A stretch of DNA of 64,000 nt, taken from the NCBI RefSeq assembly GCF_004331345.1, contig NZ_SJJZ01000003.1, positions 496,001 to 560,000 of the forward strand, written 5' to 3'. The notes under the pieces were generated by a model, which saw only the letters and a program-made list of their open reading frames with translations, ran no database searches and was not told the DNA's origin. Source of the DNA: Kribbella soli. GTDB taxonomy: Bacteria; Actinomycetota; Actinomycetes; Propionibacteriales; Kribbellaceae. Below are positions 1-8,852 of this stretch, piece by piece. Made by a program: the position numbers and the translations under genes. How positions within the stretch are numbered: position 1 is the first letter of the stretch; each line of letters opens with the position of its first letter.

Positions 1-2
1 CC

Positions 3-398
3 CCGGACACGCTCGACGTGATCGGCGAACTGGCCGGCGGTGCGGCGTTCTCGGCGCATCTCCACGACGGCGAGCCCGGCGTGCCCGGGACACGCCTCGA
101 GATCACCGGCACCGACGCAACACTCACGGTCGAGTCCGCACCGGACGACCACCCCTGGGCCGCGCAACTCCAGATCTCCGAGTTCACAGTACGGCGCAAC
201 GGCGAACTGCTCAGCATCCCGGACAGCTACCGGACGACGCCTGGCCTGCCGCTCGAGCCCGCCGGCGTCGCGCGTCTGTACCAGCGGATCGTGAGCAGGC
301 CTGACGAGGTCCCCACGTTCGGTTCCGCCGCACGGCTGCATCGACTGGTCGACGCCTCCCGGCAGCAACCTCCTGGCATCCGATTCTTGCGCGCATGA
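3..398 (+). CDS. Gfo/Idh/MocA-type oxidoreductase, C-terminal fragment
   Basis: The reading frame is open from the first bases of the window, so the gene starts upstream and only about the last 131 codons are here. The visible part has the alternating beta-strand character of the C-terminal substrate domain of Gfo/Idh/MocA NAD(P)-dependent sugar oxidoreductases: an AHLHDGEPG strand, a TRLEITGTDATLTV sheet motif and a final helix ending DASRQQ, which resembles the usual hhLhDAh...S ending of the family. The N-terminal Rossmann fold that would prove the family is outside the window. Its stop overlaps the ATG of the next gene (ATGA), so the two are translationally coupled. The substrate is unknown. 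Confidence 0.7.
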   Translation, partial: PDTLDVIGELAGGAAFSAHLHDGEPGVPGTRLEITGTDATLTVESAPDDHPWAAQLQISEFTVRRNGELLSIPDSYRTTPGLPLEPAGVARLYQRIVSRPDEVPTFGSAARLHRLVDASRQQPPGIRFLRA

Positions 399-958
399 CA
401 CAGGTCGAGGTGAACGACGTCGGGGACATGGTGGTCACCGGCGCAGCGGCGCTGCGGGCGTTGGCCGACCCGGTGCGGCTCCGACTGATGGACCGGCTGA
501 CTCGCGGCGGCACGGCGACACTCGCCGAGCTGTCCGAGGTGGCGGGGACCGATGCCGAAGCAGCGCGTCGCGACGTCGAGGGGCTCATGGAAGTCGGGCT
601 CGTCGTGCCGGAGGGCGAGAGTTGGCGGGCGGTCGGACGTGGGATCTACTTCGAGATCCCCGAGTCCGGGCCGGAGGACGTCCAACTGGCCGCGCGCGAG
701 CTGAGCAACGTGATGCTGCTCAACTACGAGCAGGTGCCGCGGGACTGGGTCGAGCAGACCGAGCCGGACCTGGAGCTGGACTGGGCGCGATCGGCAGGCC
801 TGTTCAACGCCGGCATGACGGTGACGGCCGAGGAGCTGCGGACCATCCAGGAGGACCTGGAGACGATGCTCAAGCCGTACCTGAACCGCACCGAGCCGCC
901 GGAGGGCAGCCGACAGATCCGGATGCTCGCGTACTTCTTGCCGACCGCGGGCGCATAG
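395..958 (+). CDS. Winged-helix (ArsR-like) transcriptional regulator
   Basis: A 187-residue cytosolic protein. Residues about 15-75 form an ArsR/MarR-like winged helix: ALRALADPVRLRLMDRL is the classic first helix, followed by a recognition-helix region around DAEAARRDVEGLMEVGLV. The C-terminal half (about 80-187) is acidic and helical and matches the dimerisation/sensor half of actinobacterial helix-turn-helix domain proteins of this size. No Cys metal-site motif is present, so metal sensing is unlikely. The start overlaps the stop of the upstream oxidoreductase by 4 bases, so it probably regulates or accompanies that operon. Its ligand is unknown. Confidence 0.8.
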   Translation: MTQVEVNDVGDMVVTGAAALRALADPVRLRLMDRLTRGGTATLAELSEVAGTDAEAARRDVEGLMEVGLVVPEGESWRAVGRGIYFEIPESGPEDVQLAARELSNVMLLNYEQVPRDWVEQTEPDLELDWARSAGLFNAGMTVTAEELRTIQEDLETMLKPYLNRTEPPEGSRQIRMLAYFLPTAGA

Positions 959-1062
959 CAGGTCGTCGATCGGCGACGGGCCGGGGGTGGTGCTCGACGC
1001 TTGATGGTCGGCATGACAGATTGTCACGGACCGATCACGCATGGCCATCCGCTGGAGTCTGT

Positions 1063-2769
1063 ATGAAGTACATCCCCCTGGCCCTTGGCGGGGCAGCCCT
1101 AGGGCTGTCCGTTGCCGCTGTTCTTGTCGTGCCGGGCTCAGGCGCGACGGCGTCGATGCAATCGGCCACCGTTGTCGACAGGCCACACCAGGTGGCGAAC
1201 AAATACCTCGAGCAGAAGCCGCGATGGTTCGAGTGCGGCGACGCCGAGCTCCGCACGTACTGCGCGAAGATCACCGTCCCGCGCGACTGGGCCAACCAGT
1301 ACGCCGGCAACGACCTGCAGATCGCGGTCAGCAAAGTCGCGCCGGCCAAGGGCAAGCCGAGCCGTGTCGTGTTCGGCAACCCCGGCGGTCCCGGTGGCGC
1401 CGGCCTCGGGATGGCGCCGTACCTCGCGAGCCAGGCACCGCTGGCCAAGGATCATCTCGCCGTCGGCTTCGACCCGCGCGGCACCGGCGGCAGCTCGAAC
1501 GCGAGCTGCGACGGCGCCCCCGGCTACACGATGGACGCGCGCGACCGCGCTCCCGCGACCCGCGACCTGATCGCCGAGGCCTCGGAGATGGCGCAGACGT
1601 ACTGCGACCAGCAGTCCCGCGGCCTGCTCCCGTACATCACCACCGCGCAGACGGTGCAGGACATGGACCTGATCCGGCGGCTGCTCGGCTTCGACAAGAT
1701 GGACTACGTCGGTTACTCCGGCGGCACCTGGCTCGGGGCGTACTACCAGACCTACTTCCCCGAGCACGTCGGCCGCTTCGTCCTGGACTCGAACACGGAC
1801 TTCACCAAGACCTGGCTGGACACGTTCGTCAGCCAGCCGCAGGCGTTCGAGCGCCGGTTCCGCGAGGACTTCGCGCCGTGGGCGGCGAAGTACGACGACC
1901 AGTTGCAGCTCGGCTCGTCACCGGGTGCGGTCATTCGCCTGTACGAACGGTTACGACGGACCCTGAAGGAGGAGCCCGCGACCGAGGAGTTCCTGGACGG
2001 CGCGGTCAACGTCAGGTACGACGAGAACACCCTCGACCTGATGGTGACCGGGGATATGTACTCGAAGCTCGACTTCCATTCCCTGGCGGCCGACCTGCTA
2101 TTTCTGCATGACCTTTCCACGGCGCAGGCAAAAGGCGGTCCGCGGGCCGCGCAACGCAAGGTCGACGCGCTCTCGAAGGCCCGCCAGCAGCAGCTCGTCG
2201 AGCGCGCCGGCCGCTCGCCCGTCGGGCTCCGGATGCTCGGTGAGGACGACGCCGAGGACGCGACCTTCACCGCGATCACCTGCAACGACACGCCCTGGCC
2301 GCAAGGCCGTGAGTACGGCGAACAGCTCGCAGCCCGCCTCGGTCCGCACTTCCCGTTGGTCGGCTGGACGATGTCCGAGAACCCCTGCTTCTACTGGGAC
2401 CGTCCGAACCTGACGATGCCGACACCGACCGGCAAAGGCTTGCCCACAACGCTCATGGTGCAGTCCGTGCACGACCCGGCGACCAGCTACAGCCTCGCCG
2501 CATCGGCCCACAGCCGGTACGCCGGTTCGCGGCTGCTGACCGTCACCCGCGAGGGCGACCACGGCATCTACGGCGGCGTGAACCGCTGCGCCGACCGGAT
2601 CATCAACACGTTCCTCACCACCGGGGTCGCACCGGCCAAGGACGTCAGCTGCGCCGGCGAGGGCATCCCCGCACCCTCGGCCGAGGAGCCGGGCTTCGAC
2701 GAAGACACCGGAACTCCTTTACGGAAGATCGCCGGATTCACAAAAGCTGTTTCCGGATATCTGCCGTAA
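1063..2769 (+). CDS. Secreted alpha/beta-hydrolase, tripeptidyl aminopeptidase-like (S33 family)
   Basis: A 568-residue secreted serine hydrolase. The ATG at 1063 follows a GGAG ribosome site and opens a signal peptide of about 25 residues (MKYIPLALGGAALGL...). The frame is open further upstream, but that part overlaps the previous gene and lacks homology-like character. The catalytic triad is visible: nucleophile Ser219 in GYSGGTW, Asp471 in SVHDPAT and His500 in GDHGIYGG. The oxyanion HGxP-equivalent is GNPGGPGGAG near residue 110. Streptomyces homologues of this TAP-type fold release N-terminal tripeptides or hydrolyse esters outside the cell. The gene carries two rare TTA leucine codons (1951 and 2719), which in actinomycetes often mark genes tied to development. 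Confidence 0.88.
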   Translation: MKYIPLALGGAALGLSVAAVLVVPGSGATASMQSATVVDRPHQVANKYLEQKPRWFECGDAELRTYCAKITVPRDWANQYAGNDLQIAVSKVAPAKGKPSRVVFGNPGGPGGAGLGMAPYLASQAPLAKDHLAVGFDPRGTGGSSNASCDGAPGYTMDARDRAPATRDLIAEASEMAQTYCDQQSRGLLPYITTAQTVQDMDLIRRLLGFDKMDYVGYSGGTWLGAYYQTYFPEHVGRFVLDSNTDFTKTWLDTFVSQPQAFERRFREDFAPWAAKYDDQLQLGSSPGAVIRLYERLRRTLKEEPATEEFLDGAVNVRYDENTLDLMVTGDMYSKLDFHSLAADLLFLHDLSTAQAKGGPRAAQRKVDALSKARQQQLVERAGRSPVGLRMLGEDDAEDATFTAITCNDTPWPQGREYGEQLAARLGPHFPLVGWTMSENPCFYWDRPNLTMPTPTGKGLPTTLMVQSVHDPATSYSLAASAHSRYAGSRLLTVTREGDHGIYGGVNRCADRIINTFLTTGVAPAKDVSCAGEGIPAPSAEEPGFDEDTGTPLRKIAGFTKAVSGYLP

Positions 2770-3138
2770 CGACCGTTTGAACCTCGGGCCGGAATTCACT
2801 TACGGACCGGCAGTTCGCGGTCACCGTCGGCGAAATCCGCCGAGGGATTACGTTGTCAGGACAAATTTGTCAGGGCGATGTCAGGGTTCCGTCCCTGTGC
2901 GACACAGCGTGATCACGGCAATCTTGAGAATGCGCGGAGGACCCGCCGTCGACCGGGAGGGCTCGACGACGGTGATCATCGCGGAGGTGGCTTCGGCCGG
3001 CTGTGAGGTGGGGGGACTGCCTGGGGGGTCAGACAGAGGACACAGCCGGCCGGGTCACAGATCTCGATCCGCGCCCTCAGATCCCTCGCGGGGCATCGTC
3101 GATCCCCCAGGTCGTGGTGCTCCGCGAGGCACGCCCGC
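2770..3138. other. Gene-free stretch between convergent genes, with inverted repeats
   Basis: Two genes converge on these 369 bases and I see no credible coding frame in them. The stretch contains a 6-bp stem hairpin (2827-2843), a perfect palindrome GACAAATTTGTC (2860-2871) embedded in three copies of TGTCAGG (2854, 2868, 2879), and an 11-bp perfect inverted repeat (GGCCGGCTGTG at 2995-3005 with its complement at 3041-3051). The last may act in termination of the flanking genes. No U-tract is evident. Confidence 0.6.
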
Positions 3139-5655
3139 TCAGAACGGATCCCGGGTCCGCCCGGCCGATCCCAAGCTCGAGTCCGGGCTCGATGCCGGGG
3201 GCGGGTAACCGTCCGCGACCGCGGCCAGTGGCGCCGCGCGGCCGGCCGACCAGGCCGCCCGGAAGGCTCGCCGCTCGAGCGACGCTTCGACCGCGGCTCG
3301 GGTGGCCTCGCAGCCGGCCTTCTCGATCTCCGGCACCGGTGCCCGGATGACTTCTCGGACCCCGTCGGCCGCGCCGAGCAGGAATGCGGCGTACTCGCTG
3401 CGCTCGCGTTGCTGCGCGACGGCGGCCAGCTCCTCGAGCACACTGGCCGACCGCCACCGGTCCCCCAGATCGCGATGCTCGGCCAGGCTCTCGTCGAGCA
3501 GGTGTACGGCGCGGTCGGTCAGACCACGCCGGCGTTCGACGATGCCGAGCTGGTTCAGCGACCAGGCGACACCCTCGCGGTAGCCGAGCCGTTGCGACAG
3601 CGCGAGGCTCTCCTGCAGCAGGTCCTCGGCCTCGACCAGCTCGCCGCCGTACTGCGCGATCGCGCCGAGGCTGATCAGCGACCAGGCGAGTCCTTCGCCG
3701 TCACCGACGACCAGGAAGCTGTCGCGAGCCCGTCGGCAGCGGCGCGCGCCGATCTCGAGATCGCCGCGGAGCCAGGCCACGAAGCCGAGGTAGTTGTGGG
3801 CCCAGGCCATCCCGGCCCGATCGCCGAGGCTCTCGTAGAGGTCGTAACTCTCGCAGTGCAGGTCCTCCGCTGCCCCGTAGTCCCCGCGTTCGCGTGCGAC
3901 ACCACCGAGGCGTTGCAGCACCAACGCGGTACCGGACGTGTCGCCGAGCTCCTTGTACTGCCGCAACGCGGTCTGTAGTCGCTCGGTCGCTGCGTCGTAC
4001 TCGCACTGGAGGAACGCCAGCGTCCCGGCACCCAGGTTCGCCTTCGCACATACCTTCGCAAGGTCCGCGATCCGTTCGGGCGGCATCGAGTCGCCGAGTT
4101 GCAGGGCACGCTCGAGCCACTGACTGCCCTCGGCGTAGTGCCCGCGGAGGTAGCAGAACAGCCACAGCCCGCCGGCGAGCCGCAACGCCTCGTCGACCGA
4201 GCTGGTCCGCAGCGCCCACGCCATGGCGGATCGCAGGTTGGCGAGCTCACCGTCCAACCGGTCGAGCCACTCCCCCTGCTCCGGTCCACGCAGGTGGCTC
4301 TCCGAGTCCTCGGCGAGCCCGACGTAGTACTGCGCGTGCCGCTCGGCGGCCCCGTCCGTCTGCCCCGCGGCCCGCAGGCGATCGGCGGCGAACTCCCGAA
4401 TCACGCCGAGCATGTAGTACCGCGCGACGCCGCCACGTCTGACCACCCGGATCAGCGACTTGTCGGCCAGCCGCCCGATGAGGTCGAGGGCCTCGACCCG
4501 TGTCGCGCCACCGGGAATGACCGCTGCGGCCGCGCCCAGTGTCCAGCCGCCCGCGAACACCGACAGCCGGGCGAACATGTCCCGCTCGGCCTCGCTGAGC
4601 AGTGCGTGACTCCACTCGATCGCGCCATACATCGACTGCTGGCGAGGTGACGCGGTGCGTGGGCCGCCGGCCAGGATGCCGAACGACGTCTCGAGCTCGC
4701 TCGCCAGTTCCTCGATCGTCATCACGTTCGTCCGCGCCGCGGCCAGCTCGATCGCGAGCGGCATGCCCTCCAGGCGGCGTACCACGCGCGCGACCTGGTC
4801 GAGCTCGCCGGTCGGGTCGTAGCCGCGCGCGATGGCACGGTCGACGAACAGCCGGACCGCTTCCGACGACGCCAACCGGTCCTCGTCGTGCGGCAGGGCC
4901 AGCGCGGGTACGACGTACACGCTCTCGCCCTGCAGTCGCAGCAGTTCGCGGCTGGAGGCGAGGATCGACAGGTTCGGGCAGCGCTCGAGCAGGGTCGAGC
5001 AGACCTGCCCGACCGTCGCGACCAGGTGCGAGCAGTTGTCGAGCACGAGCAGCATCGTGCTCCGGCCGATCTGCTCGGCGATCTCCTCGACCAGCCGTGT
5101 GCCTTCCAGCAGATGCATGCCGATCGACGCTGCGACCGCGGGAGCGACGGCTGCGGACTCGGTGACCGACGCGAGCGGCACCCAGCAGACGCCGTCGGGG
5201 AAGTTGTCCGCCACGTCGCCCGTCAGTGCCAGGGTGAGGCGGGTCTTGCCGACGCCGCCTGGTCCGGTCAAGGTCAGCAAACGAGTCATGCGCTGCCCCA
5301 GCAGGCGCGTGGTCGCGGTCAGCTCGGTCGTCCGCCCGATCAGCTCGTTGATCGGCGCCGGCGGTTGCCGTAACGGCAGCCGTACGGTGCCGCCCTCCTT
5401 GCGCGCCGCCGCGGTCAGCAGGGCTTGCTCAGGCTCACCGAGCCGCAGTGCGTCCGCGAGCAGACGCAGCGTCTGCGCCCGCGGCGCACGCCGGCGTCCT
5501 CGCTCCAACGCCGCGATCGCGTCAACGCTGAGACCGGCGCGTTCGGCCAGCGCCTCCTGCGACAGCCCCGCCTCCCGTCGGTGCCGGCGCAACAGCCCGC
5601 CGAACCCAGCCCCCTGTACGTCGCCCGTGCCGCGGCGAGATCCGTCTGATGGCAC
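3139..5655 (-). CDS. XRE-type HTH / STAND (NB-ARC-like) ATPase / TPR regulator
   Basis: A large (838 aa) cytosolic signal-transduction protein. In order it has: an XRE helix-turn-helix (about 18-72, LSQEALAERAGLSVDAIAALERG); a STAND-class NTPase with P-loop GPGGVGKT (131-138) and Walker B MLLVLDN (about 201-207), plus the GLPLAIELAAAR-like motif (GMPLAIELAAAR) typical of NB-ARC/AfsR ATPases; and TPR-like helical repeats from about 480 to 800. Such proteins are usually regulators that oligomerise on binding a ligand or protein. Some STAND proteins are antiphage effectors, but the N-terminal DNA-binding domain here argues for transcription control. The start is GTG at 5655. A TTA codon is at 5371-5373. 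A separate promoter and a palindrome lie just upstream. The target genes are unknown. Confidence 0.85.
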   Translation of the reverse strand: MPSDGSRRGTGDVQGAGFGGLLRRHRREAGLSQEALAERAGLSVDAIAALERGRRRAPRAQTLRLLADALRLGEPEQALLTAAARKEGGTVRLPLRQPPAPINELIGRTTELTATTRLLGQRMTRLLTLTGPGGVGKTRLTLALTGDVADNFPDGVCWVPLASVTESAAVAPAVAASIGMHLLEGTRLVEEIAEQIGRSTMLLVLDNCSHLVATVGQVCSTLLERCPNLSILASSRELLRLQGESVYVVPALALPHDEDRLASSEAVRLFVDRAIARGYDPTGELDQVARVVRRLEGMPLAIELAAARTNVMTIEELASELETSFGILAGGPRTASPRQQSMYGAIEWSHALLSEAERDMFARLSVFAGGWTLGAAAAVIPGGATRVEALDLIGRLADKSLIRVVRRGGVARYYMLGVIREFAADRLRAAGQTDGAAERHAQYYVGLAEDSESHLRGPEQGEWLDRLDGELANLRSAMAWALRTSSVDEALRLAGGLWLFCYLRGHYAEGSQWLERALQLGDSMPPERIADLAKVCAKANLGAGTLAFLQCEYDAATERLQTALRQYKELGDTSGTALVLQRLGGVARERGDYGAAEDLHCESYDLYESLGDRAGMAWAHNYLGFVAWLRGDLEIGARRCRRARDSFLVVGDGEGLAWSLISLGAIAQYGGELVEAEDLLQESLALSQRLGYREGVAWSLNQLGIVERRRGLTDRAVHLLDESLAEHRDLGDRWRSASVLEELAAVAQQRERSEYAAFLLGAADGVREVIRAPVPEIEKAGCEATRAAVEASLERRAFRAAWSAGRAAPLAAVADGYPPPASSPDSSLGSAGRTRDPF

Positions 5656-5683
5656 AGGACGGCCCCACCCAGTCTCCGACCTT

Positions 5684-5739
5684 TACGTGGCGGCTGCCAC
5701 GTACCTGCGAAAATATCGCGTTCCACACCCGCTTGTCAG
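5684..5739 (-). promoter_or_regulatory. Promoter and palindromic operator candidate for the STAND regulator
   Basis: On the minus strand there is a -35 CTGACA (5734-5739), an 18-base spacer and a -10 TATTTT (5710-5715). Just downstream, covering the expected transcript start region, is a perfect 8-bp inverted repeat TACGTGGC-GGCT-GCCACGTA (5684-5703), 29 bases before the GTG start. The arrangement fits a repressor site, and the HTH protein encoded next is the obvious candidate to bind it. Binding is an inference. Confidence 0.5.
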
Positions 5740-5775
5740 TGATACCGACGGGTTCACAGCTAACTCCCAGGTAAC

Positions 5776-6219
5776 TCACAGTGGCCGGTCGTGGTGCGCG
5801 ATGGCCGTTCGCATGGCTTCTCGCGCCCGTTTCCGGTCCCCCGCGGCGTCGTACGCCGTCGACAGCCGGAACCACACCCGCCAGTCGTCGGGGGCCGCTT
5901 CCGCCTCCGCCTTGTACCGCCCGAAGGCCTCGTCCGCGGCGGCCCGTTCCACCCGTCCGGACGGCCGGCGCGGCAGGTCGTCGACCGGCAGACCACCGGC
6001 CGCCTCCAGCTCACGCGCCAGCACCTCGGTCCGGCGCCCGAACTGGATCTCGCGCCAGACCAGGTACGCGCCGATCAGCGGGATCACCAGGACCGCCAGC
6101 CCGAGCACGACCGGCACCGGCGTACCGACCTTGATCAGCAGCACGCCCCGCCAGCCGATCAGGACGGCGTACGCGACGAACACGACCGCCAGCAGGATCG
6201 CGGTCTGCTTGGCCCTCAT
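5776..6219 (-). CDS. Small membrane protein with TPR-like C-terminus, hypothetical
   Basis: 147 residues. Two hydrophobic segments (about 6-28 and 36-55) are joined by a short loop. A cytosolic, charged helical region follows, ending in a TPR-like pair (DDWRVWFRLSTAYDAAGDRKRAREAM). I recognise it only as a conserved actinobacterial protein of unknown function. It starts one base after the dapB stop codon and is certainly cotranscribed with it, although no role in lysine synthesis is implied by its sequence. Confidence 0.8.
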   Translation of the reverse strand: MRAKQTAILLAVVFVAYAVLIGWRGVLLIKVGTPVPVVLGLAVLVIPLIGAYLVWREIQFGRRTEVLARELEAAGGLPVDDLPRRPSGRVERAAADEAFGRYKAEAEAAPDDWRVWFRLSTAYDAAGDRKRAREAMRTAIAHHDRPL

Positions 6220-6220
6220 T

Positions 6221-6967
6221 TCAGGTGAGGTCCATGAAGTGCTCGAGCCCGACGGTCAGGCCGGGCGCGTCGCCGATCCGCCGTACGCCGAGCAGGACGC
6301 CGGCCATGAACGAGACCCGGGCCATCGAGTCGTGCCGGATCGTCAGCGTCTCGCCCTCGTCGCCGAACAGTACCTCCTGGTGCGCGATCAGGCCGCGCAG
6401 CCGGACGCCGTGCACCCGGATCCCGTCGACGTCCGCGCCGCGGGCGCCGTCGAGCGCCGTCGTGGTCGCGTCCGGGATCGGGCCGGAGCCGGCCTCCCGG
6501 CGGGCGTCCGCGATCAGTTCCGCCGTACGGCGGGCCGTGCCGGACGGAGCGTCCACCTTGTCCGGGTGGTGCAGCTCGACGATCTCGACGGACTCGTAGT
6601 ACGGCGCGGCCTTCGCGGCGAACTGCATCATCAGCACGGCGCCGATCGAGAAGTTCGGCGCGATCAGCACGCCGGTCTCCGGGGACTTCTCCAGGAACCC
6701 GCGCAGGACGGCGAGCCGCTCGTCGTCGAAGCCGGTGGTGCCGACGACCGCGTGGATACCCTGCTCGATGCACCAGGCCAGGTTGTCCATCACGACCTCG
6801 GGGCGGGTGAAGTCGACGACGACCTCGGCACCCGCCTCGATCAGGGCGTCGAGCGCGTCGCCCTGGTCGAGCTGCGCGACCAGCTCACAGTCGGCAGCCT
6901 CCTCGACCGCGAGGCACGTCTGAGCGCCCATCCTGCCCTTGGCCCCCAGGACACCGACCTTGATCAT
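6221..6967 (-). CDS. dapB: 4-hydroxy-tetrahydrodipicolinate reductase
   Basis: Catalyses the NAD(P)H-dependent reduction of hydroxy-tetrahydrodipicolinate in lysine and diaminopimelate (cell-wall) synthesis. The 248-residue protein has the N-terminal Rossmann motif GAKGRMG (residues 8-14) and the catalytic signature ELHHPDKVDAPSGTA, with its His pair and Lys. The frame is open 10 codons further upstream, but the ATG at 6967 has a GGAAGG ribosome site and gives the standard N-terminus MIKVGVLGA. In Streptomyces dapB lies right after the pnp/M16 peptidase pair. Here about 14 kb of transporter and oxidase genes separate them. Confidence 0.96.
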   Translation of the reverse strand: MIKVGVLGAKGRMGAQTCLAVEEAADCELVAQLDQGDALDALIEAGAEVVVDFTRPEVVMDNLAWCIEQGIHAVVGTTGFDDERLAVLRGFLEKSPETGVLIAPNFSIGAVLMMQFAAKAAPYYESVEIVELHHPDKVDAPSGTARRTAELIADARREAGSGPIPDATTTALDGARGADVDGIRVHGVRLRGLIAHQEVLFGDEGETLTIRHDSMARVSFMAGVLLGVRRIGDAPGLTVGLEHFMDLT

Positions 6968-7013
6968 GCGACACCTTCCTGTCCGATCTGTCCGCACTGA
7001 GAGGTTCAGGATC

Positions 7014-8834
7014 TCATCCGGCCGGTTGGACGGGCCGCTCGGCCTTCGGGATCCAGACCTCCAGGCCGATCGTCTCCCGCGCGGGCGCCAGTCGCTCGTA
7101 GTCGGCGTGGAAGTCCAGCCCGCAGCTGCGCAGGGCGTTGATCTCGAGGTCCGAGATCTGCCGGTTCAGGATGACGAGCGGCGGCCTGGACGGGCGCTCC
7201 TTCCGGCAGGCCTCCTCGACACCGGCCGCGGTCCGCTCACGCTCCTTCGGCGCGATCCAGGCCTCGCCGAGCGGCCGGCCGCCGAGCATCAGCACCAGAC
7301 CGGCCATCTTGTCGAAGGCGAGCATCGGGCGCCCGGGCGGCTCGGTGTACGGGCGGAGGTCGGCGGCCAAGCGGCTGAAGTTCTCCTCGGCCGGCGGCGA
7401 CAGGTACATGCCGTCCAACGCGGGGATCGTCGCGGCCGCGGTCAGCTGCGAGTGGCCGACGGAGCGATACGGGTACCGGAACAGACCGGTGTACGCGATC
7501 GCCGCGGTCGCGACCAGGGACCCGACCAGCACCAGTCCGACAGTCACCCGCGCGGCGATCGGCGTCGCCCAGATGCCGGTCAGTACGGCGATCATGACCG
7601 CGGCCCAGGCGGCGAACGCGTTGAAGCCGATCGTGAAGAGCGGGGTGTTCGTGCCGAACGCCTGCACGAACGGCAGCAGCACGAGCAGTGCGAGGATCAC
7701 CCAGGTCCGCGTGTTCTCGCGGCTCAACCGGGAGCGGGGCGTGACGCCGGCGCGGCCCGCGATCACGGCGCCGGCAGCGGCCACGACGGCGACCAGTACG
7801 GCGGCCAGCAGCGTCTCGGCGTACATCGGGATGTGTTGAGAGCCGCCGACTGCGCCGTCGTCGACGACAACGCGTCGTACGGACAGGATCAGTGCCGCAA
7901 GGGCGAAAACCGCGGCGGCGATCCCGAGCCGGCGCCAGCGGGCGATGACCGCCACGGCAGTCGCGAGGAGCAGGAGGCCGTGCGCGCTCAGTGTCTGACC
8001 GATCAGTTTGATAGTGCTCGACCAGTAGAGCTGCAGCAGCTCGGCCGGCGAGTACGACGTACCGGCGATGAACTTGTTGACGTCGAGGATCCCCGGCACC
8101 GCCACGTTCAGCCGCACCACGAAGAGCTGCACGACGAGCGCCACGAGAGCCAGGCCGCCGAGCGCGAAAAGGATGCCGCGGGCAACGGCTCGCCGGCCTT
8201 GACCGGCCAGTACGACCACCGCGGTGATCACGATCAGCCCGATCACCACGACCGACGTCCATTTGGCCAGCACCATCACGCCGATCACCAGACCGGCGAC
8301 GAGGAAGATCCAGTACGGGACCGGCGTACCGCGATCGACCGCGGTCGCCATCCACAGCACGCAGGACACCAGCGTCAGCGCACCGAGCAGCACCACATCG
8401 TTGTAGCCGGGCGACTGCGGCAGCCAGCTGTAACACATCCCGCCCGCGGCGAGCACGACCGCCATACCCGCGGCCTCCCACAGCCGGGTCGGCGGCAGCC
8501 CCGGCCGTCGTCCGCGCAGCCACCGCATGAAGCTGTATCCGAACAGGAGATGGACGACGACCACGGTGAACAGCCGGAAGAACCGAAGCTTCACGATGTC
8601 GTACCCGAACCACTCGAACACCGGGCCGTACAGGTACTGCACACCGGTCAACGCCAACGGGTTGCTGTCCCACCACCGGTACGAGAGCAGGTAGTAGCCC
8701 TCGTCGGTGATGTCGAAACCCTCGTTGGCGGCCCGGCCGGCGGTGAGAATCCACCACGCCGCCAGCCCGCCGGCCACGACGATCACCCCGGCGAGCAGGA
8801 CGAACCGTCTGCCTGCCGAGGAAACCGTACTCAC
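7014..8834 (-). CDS. Polytopic membrane protein, GT-C glycosyltransferase-like
   Basis: A 606-residue integral membrane protein with roughly 11-13 hydrophobic helices and a soluble C-terminal domain of about 130 residues. The first extracytoplasmic loop carries an acidic motif after TM1 (FDITDEGYY, residues 40-48). This is the typical position of the catalytic Asp/Glu in GT-C polyprenyl-phosphate-sugar transferases (PMT/ArnT/GT87-like). That is the basis for the family suggestion, which I hold at about even odds. The GTG start is preceded by a TAGGGT hexamer at leaderless spacing. It lies upstream of dapB on the same strand with a gap of about 46 bases. Confidence 0.7.
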   Translation of the reverse strand: MSTVSSAGRRFVLLAGVIVVAGGLAAWWILTAGRAANEGFDITDEGYYLLSYRWWDSNPLALTGVQYLYGPVFEWFGYDIVKLRFFRLFTVVVVHLLFGYSFMRWLRGRRPGLPPTRLWEAAGMAVVLAAGGMCYSWLPQSPGYNDVVLLGALTLVSCVLWMATAVDRGTPVPYWIFLVAGLVIGVMVLAKWTSVVVIGLIVITAVVVLAGQGRRAVARGILFALGGLALVALVVQLFVVRLNVAVPGILDVNKFIAGTSYSPAELLQLYWSSTIKLIGQTLSAHGLLLLATAVAVIARWRRLGIAAAVFALAALILSVRRVVVDDGAVGGSQHIPMYAETLLAAVLVAVVAAAGAVIAGRAGVTPRSRLSRENTRTWVILALLVLLPFVQAFGTNTPLFTIGFNAFAAWAAVMIAVLTGIWATPIAARVTVGLVLVGSLVATAAIAYTGLFRYPYRSVGHSQLTAAATIPALDGMYLSPPAEENFSRLAADLRPYTEPPGRPMLAFDKMAGLVLMLGGRPLGEAWIAPKERERTAAGVEEACRKERPSRPPLVILNRQISDLEINALRSCGLDFHADYERLAPARETIGLEVWIPKAERPVQPAG

Positions 8835-8841
8835 GGCCGCA

Positions 8842-8847
8842 ACCCTA
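8842..8847 (-). promoter_or_regulatory. -10 hexamer of a leaderless promoter for the GT-C-like gene
   Basis: TAGGGT on the minus strand, 7 bases before the GTG at 8834, fits the TANNNT plus N6-7 plus start pattern of actinobacterial leaderless mRNAs. No Shine-Dalgarno sequence is visible. Confidence 0.45.
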
Positions 8848-8852
8848 GGCCA

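Noticed and set aside
2777..3208. 143-residue open frame across the convergent gap
   Set aside because: It has the Arg/Gly/Pro-rich composition of noncoding GC-rich sequence, no ribosome site, and runs into the end of the STAND gene.
3139..5655. Antiphage STAND (Avs-like) defence gene
   Set aside because: It has an N-terminal DNA-binding HTH and no effector domain, and no defence neighbours; a transcription regulator is the simpler reading.
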